From the NCBI GenBank assembly GCA_946535985.1, contig CAMNDY010000002.1:62001-126000 (forward strand): a stretch of DNA of 64,000 nucleotides, given 5' to 3'. The stretch is from an uncultured Treponema sp. (GTDB lineage Bacteria > Spirochaetota > Spirochaetia > Treponematales > Treponemataceae). Both the position numbers and the translations under genes were made by a program. Shown here piece by piece: positions 9,756-17,463 of the stretch. The first letter of the stretch is position 1, and every line of letters begins with the position of its first letter. Below the pieces are notes generated by a model. The model saw only the letters and a list, made by a program, of their open reading frames with translations, was not told the origin of the DNA and did no database searches.

Positions 9756-10791
9756 ATTATTGGGAAAAACCTGCAGAAGAGAAAAATCATTTTTAGTTTT
9801 TCTTATTATGCTTTTTACCTGCTCTCTTTTATGGGCTCAGGAAGGACAACCGGAGCTCACAAAAGTTGGAACTTACAAATGCGGGCGGCAACCTAAACAG
9901 GTTTTATTTTCCCCTGACAGCAAATATGTTATTATGCCCCTGCTCGACGACAAGGGCTTTGACATCTTCAGCATAGAAGACAAAAAAATCATTAAAAGAA
10001 TTAATCCTCCAAATGCGGCCAAGCTTGGTTTTGCCGAAGGTCTTTTTATTCCTGAGAAAAAATCCTTTTTTGTTTCGCAAATGACAACGGCAAATATTTA
10101 CGAATACTCCTACCCTGACTTTGAATTAAAGCGAACAATTCCAACCGGCGGAAACTGGTCCAAGTTCATAGCCTTTAGCAGCGAAAAACAATTACTTGCA
10201 GTTTCAAACTGGGTTTCTAATGACCTTTCGATTATTGATTACCAGAGCGGCAAGTGTCTGAAAATGATTTCTACAGGAGCCGCTCCGCGTGGTCTTTATT
10301 TTATAGAAGGCGGAAAAACGATTATCAGTCTTTCTTTTGATGATGGGCTTATAGAAAAATATGATGTTGAGTCGGGCAAACAGCTTGCAGTTATAAAAGT
10401 TGCCAGGGGAGCCATGCGCCATATTGTTTTGAACAAGGCCTGCACAAAAGCTTATGTTTCTGACATGTACCACCGTCTTGTTTATGAAGTAAATCTTGCA
10501 ACTTTTAAAATAACAGGTCAGACTCAGGTTTTTAATAATCCAAACACGATTAAACTTTTTAAGGACAGATGGCTTTTTGTTTCTTCTCGTGGACCTAACA
10601 ATAAAGAAGACTACACAAAACGAAGTCCGGAAAATGGAAAAATTCAGATTATTGATACGACTACTATGAAAGTTATTCAGGCTTTTGAAGGCGGCAATCA
10701 ACCGACCGGGCTTGATGTAAGCCCAGACGGCAGATATCTTTGTTTTTCAAATTTTCAGGATGAAAATATTGAACTTTATGAAATTAAATAA
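9739..10791 (+). CDS. Secreted YVTN/YncE-like beta-propeller protein
   Basis: Signal peptide FLVFLIMLFTCSLLWAQ; repeated blade motifs (VLFSPDSKYVIMPLL, GLDVSPDGRYLCFSNF). TTG start overlapping iorB; exact start uncertain. Confidence 0.75.
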   Translation: MDAENRLLGKTCRREKSFLVFLIMLFTCSLLWAQEGQPELTKVGTYKCGRQPKQVLFSPDSKYVIMPLLDDKGFDIFSIEDKKIIKRINPPNAAKLGFAEGLFIPEKKSFFVSQMTTANIYEYSYPDFELKRTIPTGGNWSKFIAFSSEKQLLAVSNWVSNDLSIIDYQSGKCLKMISTGAAPRGLYFIEGGKTIISLSFDDGLIEKYDVESGKQLAVIKVARGAMRHIVLNKACTKAYVSDMYHRLVYEVNLATFKITGQTQVFNNPNTIKLFKDRWLFVSSRGPNNKEDYTKRSPENGKIQIIDTTTMKVIQAFEGGNQPTGLDVSPDGRYLCFSNFQDENIELYEIK

Positions 10792-10813
10792 GCAGATTTC
10801 AAAATCCCGGAGC

Positions 10814-11221
10814 TTATGCTTCCAGACATTTCTTCAGGTCTGCATAAAAATCGGGGTAAACTTTTTCTGTAAAAACAGGCTTTCCCTGCAAATCCAAAAA
10901 GCAGTGAGTACTGGTACCGGTAAATACAACTTCACCGCCGCAGGTAAACTCGTAGGCAAGAGTCAGCTTAAGGGCGCTTAGTTTTTCTACCTTTACCATG
11001 CATTCAATTACATCTGCAAACTTAGTAGATTTTTTAAAAGTGCAGTCCAGCGACAAAACCGGCGAAACAACTCCCTTTGCCTCAAGCTTATCAAAGCTCC
11101 AGCCCAGCTGATCCAGAAAATCAACACGGGCTTCTTCCATAAAACGCACATAATTTGAATGATGGGTAATTCCCATCTTATCTGTTTCGTAATAATTTAC
11201 TTTATGAATATAGGGTTTCAT
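10814..11221 (-). CDS. Acyl-CoA thioesterase, YbgC/4HBT hotdog family
   Basis: KVNYYETDKMGITHHSNYVRFMEEARVDFLDQLGWSFDKLEAKGVVSPV. Confidence 0.9.
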   Translation of the reverse strand: MKPYIHKVNYYETDKMGITHHSNYVRFMEEARVDFLDQLGWSFDKLEAKGVVSPVLSLDCTFKKSTKFADVIECMVKVEKLSALKLTLAYEFTCGGEVVFTGTSTHCFLDLQGKPVFTEKVYPDFYADLKKCLEA

Positions 11222-11237
11222 AAATTTCCTCGTCTTT

Positions 11238-12698
11238 TTATCTCAAGCCACCGATGCAGGTAAAGGCCTTATCACCGCCAACTTTTTGTAGGTTTGAACC
11301 AATAAGATCTATAGCATAACTTACAGCACTATCATTGGCGTTACCGGAAATATAAAGTTTTGTATCGCTTACATTCCAAGATTTGATTTGAATATTATTT
11401 CCTTCTTCAAGAAAATCTGAATAACGAATTATAGTGTCGTCGTTAATTGAAATCTTTAAAATATCACCCTTGGTTTCAACCCACTCTCCATTTTGTTCTT
11501 CAGGACCAACGTAACGTAAATAAAGGGCATCATCTGTCAAAACATAGTCACCTGCATAGCCAATATCAGAAGTAATAGGAATCATTTTCTTTTCATGGGT
11601 AAAAATATCCTCGAATATCAATGAATCATTTTCATCGCCTTCTACACGGTCAGCATATCGCTTCCAGACTTTATTTTCTCCTACAACCATAAGTCCAGTG
11701 TTGTTACATATTATTCCGTCACAGATTTTTTCCTCATTAGAACCTGAAGAATCTGTAGAATATACAGCACCCATTTCTTCATCAATTTCTTTTACATAAT
11801 ATAATTTTTCTGTAGCTTCATCATAATCCCAGGCATCGAGACCAAAAAATATTGGTATATCCTTAGATTCCATTGTTTCGAGATTAACAATGTGCAAATT
11901 TTCTACACTGTTTTTTATAAGGCCAATATATGCATATTTTCCATCTTTACTGATTCTCATTTTATCTACAGATATTGAAGCCTCTTTCCACTGTTCTTCT
12001 GTCCAATATTCCGTTTCATCAAACAAAGGTGCCTGACCTCCAAAATAACAGACTTCAGATTTTTCATTTGTCCTTGGATCATATTTTTTTATAAAAAACT
12101 GCCATCCACCTCTAAACAGATAATAAATGCATCCATCTTCTGTAAGCTGAATATCATGTCTGTCGTAGATTTGGTAAGTATTATTTTCCCACGGACTATC
12201 ATAAACTACATCTGTCCAGGTATTATCAGGATGAATACAGATTATACTTCCAATATGCCAGTAATGAATATGACCAGGTCTCTCCTGATCTTCTGCAGGC
12301 AAATAACTTACAGAATCAAAATATAAATATACATCTTTGAGACCACTTTCTTCCGGAGGTAGAAAAATATCTTTGAGGGTTCCCCAATGAGTCATTAAAT
12401 TTGCATCTTCTTCTGGCAAACCATCAATCTGGGAAAAATGACAAGAAAAAGCAGATTCAAGAGTTCCATCTTCCATAATTCGCTCTAATGAAAACTTTGA
12501 ATAATCGTCATCGTCGTCGGCATCACGAGCAGAAGATGCGGCTCTGGAAGCATCAGAATTAATTGCACCAAGAGCCCTTGCATTAGAAATATTAAAAGAA
12601 AGCTTTGGTGGAGGTGTAACTTTATTTCGCTCACCACAGCCTGTAAATAAAAGCCCAACCACAACCAACGTTAATAACCCAAATTTATTCTTAAACAT
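11238..12698 (-). CDS. Hypothetical lipoprotein, probable beta-propeller
   Basis: Lipobox LLFTGCGERN when started at the internal Met at 12698; the ORF-track start at 12779 extends into a repeat. Confidence 0.7.
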   Translation of the reverse strand: MFKNKFGLLTLVVVGLLFTGCGERNKVTPPPKLSFNISNARALGAINSDASRAASSARDADDDDDYSKFSLERIMEDGTLESAFSCHFSQIDGLPEEDANLMTHWGTLKDIFLPPEESGLKDVYLYFDSVSYLPAEDQERPGHIHYWHIGSIICIHPDNTWTDVVYDSPWENNTYQIYDRHDIQLTEDGCIYYLFRGGWQFFIKKYDPRTNEKSEVCYFGGQAPLFDETEYWTEEQWKEASISVDKMRISKDGKYAYIGLIKNSVENLHIVNLETMESKDIPIFFGLDAWDYDEATEKLYYVKEIDEEMGAVYSTDSSGSNEEKICDGIICNNTGLMVVGENKVWKRYADRVEGDENDSLIFEDIFTHEKKMIPITSDIGYAGDYVLTDDALYLRYVGPEEQNGEWVETKGDILKISINDDTIIRYSDFLEEGNNIQIKSWNVSDTKLYISGNANDSAVSYAIDLIGSNLQKVGGDKAFTCIGGLR

Positions 12699-12765
12699 AA
12701 AAACCTCTCTGGTGTTTATTATAACTAAAAAATTAAGGGCGTTCAATAAACATGATCTTTTAGGA

Positions 12766-12831
12766 ATTGATTGCTTCACTGCGCTCGCAATGACGAAGCT
12801 TTATGGGGGTCCCTGAGGCCCTCGAAGGGTA
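12766..12831. repeat. Composite REP-like repeat: family B (GATTGCTTCACTGCGCTCGCAATGACG) followed by family A (GGTCCCTGAGGCCCTCGAAGGG)
   Basis: Same B then A order, with similar spacing, recurs at 17363-17445. Confidence 0.75.
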
Positions 12832-12884
12832 CAATGACGAAATTAATTCTAGATTTTTCTTTTACAATGTTGTATTTATATAGC

Positions 12885-13955
12885 ATGACAACAAAGCAAA
12901 AGGTGTTTGAGTTACTTTCGCAAAACAAGGGGCAGGTTCTTTCCGGGGAAAAACTGGCGGGGGAATGTGGGGTTAGTCGGGCCGCTATCTGGAAGGCTGT
13001 AAAGGCAATCAGGGAAGATGGATTTTTGGTAGAGGCGACTAACAACAACGGCTATACACTTTTAGAAAATCAGACTGCTGACATTCTTTCAAAGCAGGTG
13101 CTGGAATATACATTAGGCCAGACTTTTCCTGAATATGCACAGAGTCACATAGAATATTTTGAAGTGTTAGACTCTACTAACACCTATGCAAAAAAACTTC
13201 TTACTCAGGATACGGGTAAATATCATCAGGCTATTATTGTGGCAGAAAGTCAGACAGCCGGACGGGGTCGAATAGGTCGAAGCTTTGAATCTCCGGCAGG
13301 CACGGGCGTTTATTTTTCTATCATAATTACACCAAAAGGCGGAATCTCCCAACCGGCAGTTATTACAGCTTCTTCGGCTGTCGCAGTTTGCAGGGCGATT
13401 AAAAAACTTTATGGGGTTCAGCCGGCTATAAAATGGATAAATGATATTTATGTTGAAAATGACGGCGTCTTAAAAAAAGCGGCGGGCATTCTTACAGAAG
13501 GAATTACTAATTTTGAAACCGGACAAATTGAATCGGCAGTTATTGGAATTGGGGTAAACATCAGTCCTAGTGATAAAATTAAAAAATCATCCGCAAAAGA
13601 TATTGCAGGCTTTATAACAAAAGCGCCACAGATAAAAGATACTCTGCAGCAAGACGAAGTTCCATCGCGGGCAAAATTAATTGCAGAAATTGCAGGACAG
13701 GTTTTTAAAATCTTAGACCAGCCTTTACAAGATATAATTGAAGAATATAAAAGCCTGATGTTTTTAATTGGTCAGACTCTTACAGTTTATCCTTTAATTG
13801 GAGATGAAAAGACAGCATACGAAGCCACCGCGATTGATGTTGATGAAAATGCGGGTCTTATTGTTGAACTTAAAGATGGCAGTAAAAAAACGCTGAATTC
13901 CGGCGAAGTGACATTACATAGGGGCCCTTCGACAGGCTCAGGAACCCCAGTATAA
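12885..13955 (+). CDS. birA: Bifunctional biotin-[acetyl-CoA-carboxylase] ligase / biotin operon repressor
   Basis: HTH GEKLAGECGVSRAAIWKAVKAIREDGF; AESQTAGRGRIGRSFESPAGTGVYFSIII; KWINDIY. Start chosen at MTTKQKVFELL because the longer ORF reads through the upstream repeat. Confidence 0.92.
   Translation: MTTKQKVFELLSQNKGQVLSGEKLAGECGVSRAAIWKAVKAIREDGFLVEATNNNGYTLLENQTADILSKQVLEYTLGQTFPEYAQSHIEYFEVLDSTNTYAKKLLTQDTGKYHQAIIVAESQTAGRGRIGRSFESPAGTGVYFSIIITPKGGISQPAVITASSAVAVCRAIKKLYGVQPAIKWINDIYVENDGVLKKAAGILTEGITNFETGQIESAVIGIGVNISPSDKIKKSSAKDIAGFITKAPQIKDTLQQDEVPSRAKLIAEIAGQVFKILDQPLQDIIEEYKSLMFLIGQTLTVYPLIGDEKTAYEATAIDVDENAGLIVELKDGSKKTLNSGEVTLHRGPSTGSGTPV
13921..13949. repeat. REP-like repeat, family A (GGGGCCCTTCGACAGGCTCAGGAACCCC)
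   Basis: Matches cores at 17424-17445, 54667-54690 and (degenerate) 55408-55432; lies inside the 3' end of birA. Confidence 0.75.
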
Positions 13956-14193
13956 AAGGCTCATTTCCTCGTTATAAAAAAATCATTTTCTTCTTTACAA
14001 ATGTTTCTTTATACAGTAATATTAAGTATATGTTAAGAACTACAGGCTTACTAAAAAGCCGCTTTTTTGTCTTTACATTCTTTTTCGCCTAAGGGCGAAC
14101 TTCTCTATCTATTTTGTGCAATGCGCACCAGCGGCCGTGCACGGTAACTAATCAAATTGCAAATTAAATAAAACCATCTCTTAGGAGTAATCT

Positions 14194-15504
14194 ATGAATT
14201 TAAAATACTATCAGAAAGAAAGCGAATGTATGCCCCTGGACCAGCTCAAAAAGCTGCAGGGAGAAAGACTGGCAAAAAATTTCCGCCATGTATATGAAAA
14301 TGTTGAATACTACCGTAAGCGCTGCCAGGAAGCAGGCGTTACACCGGATGATATCAAAGGCCTTGAAGACCTTGATAAAATTCCATTCACCTGCAAGGAC
14401 GATTTGCGACAGACCTACCCATACGGACTTTTTGCAGTTCCAATGAGCAAGGTTGTACGCATTCACGCCTCAAGTGGTACAACAGGAAAGCAGATTGTAG
14501 TAGGCTACACAAAAGAAGACCTGGACATCTGGGATGACTGTGCTGCCCGCCAACTGGTTGCAATTGGTGCCGATGAAAACGACATTGTTCAGGATGCTTA
14601 CGGCTACGGACTTTTCACAGGAGGCTTTGGTCTTCACGGTGGAGCCACAAAGCTTGGTTGCGAAGTAATTCCAATTTCCAGCGGAAACACCCAGCGCCAG
14701 ATTACCTTTATGCAGGATCTTAAATCTACAATCCTCTGCTGTACACCTTCTTATGCTGCTTACCTTGGCGAGACTCTTCACGACATGGGCTTGTCACCTG
14801 CAGACATTCATCTTAAAGCCGGTATTTTTGGTGCCGAACCATGGACCGAAGAAATGCGCCGCGACATTGAAAAATCTCTTGGAATTAAAGCCTATGATAT
14901 TTACGGACTTACCGAAGTTATGGGCCCGGGTGTTGCCTACGAATGCCAGGAACAAAAAGGCATGCACGTAAACGAAGACCACTTCATCATTGAAACAATC
15001 GATCCAAAAACAGGCAAGCGCCTCCCTGACGGAGAAAAGGGCGAACTTGTATTCACTGCAATTACAAAGCAGGCCTTCCCTCTTATGCGCTTCCGTACTA
15101 AGGATATCGGTGTTTTGAACCGTGCCCCTTGTGCCTGTGGCCGAACCTTTGTACGTATGAGTAAGCCAATGGGTCGTACAGACGACATGCTCATTATCCG
15201 TGGTGTAAACGTATTCCCAAGCCAGATAGAAGGAGTACTCATGAAGAACGGTTACCCTGCAAACTACGAGATTCACGTAGGCCGCGAAAACAACACCGAC
15301 ACCTTCGAAATCCTTGTAGAAATGATTCCTGAAAAATTCAGCGATGTTGTATCCGAAATCAATAAGCAGGAAAAGGCATTGGAGTCTGCACTCTTGTCTG
15401 TTCTGCAGATTAAGGCTAAAGTTAAGTTAGTTGCACCTAAGTCTATTGCAAGATCGGAAGGTAAGGCTAAAAGGGTAATCGATACTCGCAAACTACATGA
15501 TTAA
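14194..15504 (+). CDS. paaK: Phenylacetate-CoA ligase
   Basis: HASSGTTGKQIVVGYTKEDL, YDIYGLTEVMGPGVAYEC, RTDDMLIIRGVNVFPSQIE. Confidence 0.95.
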   Translation: MNLKYYQKESECMPLDQLKKLQGERLAKNFRHVYENVEYYRKRCQEAGVTPDDIKGLEDLDKIPFTCKDDLRQTYPYGLFAVPMSKVVRIHASSGTTGKQIVVGYTKEDLDIWDDCAARQLVAIGADENDIVQDAYGYGLFTGGFGLHGGATKLGCEVIPISSGNTQRQITFMQDLKSTILCCTPSYAAYLGETLHDMGLSPADIHLKAGIFGAEPWTEEMRRDIEKSLGIKAYDIYGLTEVMGPGVAYECQEQKGMHVNEDHFIIETIDPKTGKRLPDGEKGELVFTAITKQAFPLMRFRTKDIGVLNRAPCACGRTFVRMSKPMGRTDDMLIIRGVNVFPSQIEGVLMKNGYPANYEIHVGRENNTDTFEILVEMIPEKFSDVVSEINKQEKALESALLSVLQIKAKVKLVAPKSIARSEGKAKRVIDTRKLHD

Positions 15505-15505
15505 A

Positions 15506-15657
15506 TAGCTGTTAGCTATTAGCAGTTAGCAATTAGGGAAGGAGGGGGAAGTCTCCCCCTGGCTCGCACTTCGTTGCTCACCACCCCCTCTAGCAGGGCT
15601 CAAACGCCGCCCCGCAACGCCCCGCTGGCTAACAGCTATCAGCTAAAAGCTAATTGC
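15506..15657. repeat. Inverted-repeat element with TAGCTGTTAGC-type arms around a GC-rich core
   Basis: Left arm TAGCTGTTAGCTATTAGCAGTTAGCAATTAG; right arm GCTAACAGCTATCAGCTAAAAGCTAATTGC; core hairpin GGGGGAAGTCTCCCCC. Confidence 0.7.
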
Positions 15658-15679
15658 TTATAATAAGGAGAATACTAAA

Positions 15680-16111
15680 ATGACAGTAAATCAAATTTCA
15701 ATTTTTTTGGAAAATAAACCGGAATCACTTTCTCAGCTTACAGATGTGTTGGCTAAGAATAACATCAACATGCGTGCCCTTAGCCTTGCAGACACAAGCG
15801 ACTTTGGAATTGCCCGCATCATTACAGATGACTGCGCAGCTGCCGAGGACATTCTTAAAAAGAACGATTATATCGTAAAAACAACAGGTGTAATTGCAAT
15901 AGAAATCCCGGACGAAGCAGGAAGCCTGAACAAAATCCTCAAGCTCCTTGCAGAAAACGGCCGCAATATCGAATACATGTACGGCTTTACAGGCCGCAAG
16001 ACCAACTCTGCCTGTATGATTCTTCGCTGCACAAACATGCAGAAGACAGAAGAGATTCTTGAAGGCAATGGTATTCACACCATTGGCCAGGAAGAACTTA
16101 AAAATATTTAA
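15680..16111 (+). CDS. Tandem ACT-domain protein (amino-acid-binding regulatory protein)
   Basis: QISIFLENKPESLSQLTDVLAKNNINMRALSLADTSDFGIARII and IAIEIPDEAGSLNKILKLLAENGRNIEYMYGF: two ACT motifs. Confidence 0.9.
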   Translation: MTVNQISIFLENKPESLSQLTDVLAKNNINMRALSLADTSDFGIARIITDDCAAAEDILKKNDYIVKTTGVIAIEIPDEAGSLNKILKLLAENGRNIEYMYGFTGRKTNSACMILRCTNMQKTEEILEGNGIHTIGQEELKNI

Positions 16112-16206
16112 TCTAATCCAAATAAATCATAATATTTTTCGAATATAATCGAAAAACATTATGATTTTTATTGATTTCTTATCAAATATACCTTAAAATC
16201 TAGGGT

Positions 16207-17358
16207 ATGAACAAAATCAAACGCGATTTACAACTTATTCTTAACTCAAAAATAGGAAAAGGCAAGGTCATCATTTTAATTGGACCTCGTCAGGTTGGAA
16301 AAACAACTCTCTTAAAAGAGCTTCTATCGAATACAATGCCATCTAATTCTGTTCAATATTGGAATTGCGATGAAAACGCAGTCCGCGTTATGCTTTCCCA
16401 AAATTCTTCTAACCAATTTAAATCACTTATAGGAAAATCACAATTTATTGTAATTGATGAAGCACAGCGTGTAAAAGACATAGGCATAACCCTTAAACTT
16501 CTTCATGATAATTTTCCAGATGTTCAGTTTGCAGTAACAGGTTCATCTTCATTAGATTTATCAAACACAATTAATGAGCCATTAACTGGCCGAAAATTTG
16601 AATATAATCTTTTCCCCTTTTCAACAAATGAACTTGTAAATCACACAAATATGCTCGATGAAATCAAACAATTAGAAAACAGACTTATATATGGTTTTTA
16701 TCCTGATATTGTAAATAATCAGGGAGAAGAAAAGGAACTGCTCACAAATATTGTTTCCAGTTACCTGTATAAAGATGTTTTTGAATTTCAGGATATACGA
16801 AAACCTGCAATAATTGAAAAGCTTGTTCAGGCACTTGCATTGCAGGTTGGAAGCGAAGTTTCTTTTAATGAACTTGGAAATCTTTTAGGCATAGATAGTC
16901 TGACTGTTCAGCGTTATATTGATTTACTTGAAAAAGCATATATTATTTTTCATATTCATTCATTTAGCCGTAATGTTCGTAATGAATTAAAAAAGAGCAT
17001 CAAGATATATTTTTACGATAACGGTGTAAGAAATGCAGTAATATCTAATTTTGCTCCCTGTGATTTGCGTTCAGATATTGGCGCTCTTTGGGAAAACTTT
17101 TTAATCAGTGAAAGAATAAAAAATAATTCTTTCCACAACAAAAAAGCAAAATACTACTTCTGGCGTACTACTCAAATGCAGGAAATTGATTTTATCGAAG
17201 AATTAGATGGTGCCTTTTCTGCATTTGAATTCAAATATAATCCCAAAAAAGGAAATACAAAATGTCCACTGACATTCTCAAATAATTACCCGGAAATTCC
17301 TTTCTCTGTGATTACAAAGGATAATTATATGGGATTTATTACAGAGAGTAATTTTTAA
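16207..17358 (+). CDS. AAA-family ATPase with DUF4143-like C-terminal domain
   Basis: Walker A LIGPRQVGKTTLLKELL; Walker B FIVIDEAQRV; TGSSSLDL; C-terminal FFYDNGVRNAV...WENFLISE...YFWRT...EIDFI. Confidence 0.88.
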   Translation: MNKIKRDLQLILNSKIGKGKVIILIGPRQVGKTTLLKELLSNTMPSNSVQYWNCDENAVRVMLSQNSSNQFKSLIGKSQFIVIDEAQRVKDIGITLKLLHDNFPDVQFAVTGSSSLDLSNTINEPLTGRKFEYNLFPFSTNELVNHTNMLDEIKQLENRLIYGFYPDIVNNQGEEKELLTNIVSSYLYKDVFEFQDIRKPAIIEKLVQALALQVGSEVSFNELGNLLGIDSLTVQRYIDLLEKAYIIFHIHSFSRNVRNELKKSIKIYFYDNGVRNAVISNFAPCDLRSDIGALWENFLISERIKNNSFHNKKAKYYFWRTTQMQEIDFIEELDGAFSAFEFKYNPKKGNTKCPLTFSNNYPEIPFSVITKDNYMGFITESNF

Positions 17359-17362
17359 TCCA

Positions 17363-17445
17363 TGGATTGCCACGATTCGCTCGCAATAACGTAGCTTCTG
17401 TGGTCCCTGAGGCTCTCGAAGGGCCCTTCGACAAGCTCAGGGACC
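17363..17445. repeat. Composite REP-like repeat: family B followed by head-to-head family A pair
   Basis: GGATTGCCACGATTCGCTCGCAATAACG, then GGTCCCTGAGGCTCTCGAAGGG|CCCTTCGACAAGCTCAGGGACC (about 19/22 inverted match, counted by eye). Confidence 0.8.
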
Positions 17446-17463
17446 CCGGAAGATGCAGGTGTA

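Noticed and set aside
12771-12884. N-terminal extension of BirA in the ORF track (MLHCARNDEALWGSLRPSKG...)
   Set aside because: Translation of a REP-like repeat; the HTH-containing protein starts naturally at MTTKQKVFELL (12885).
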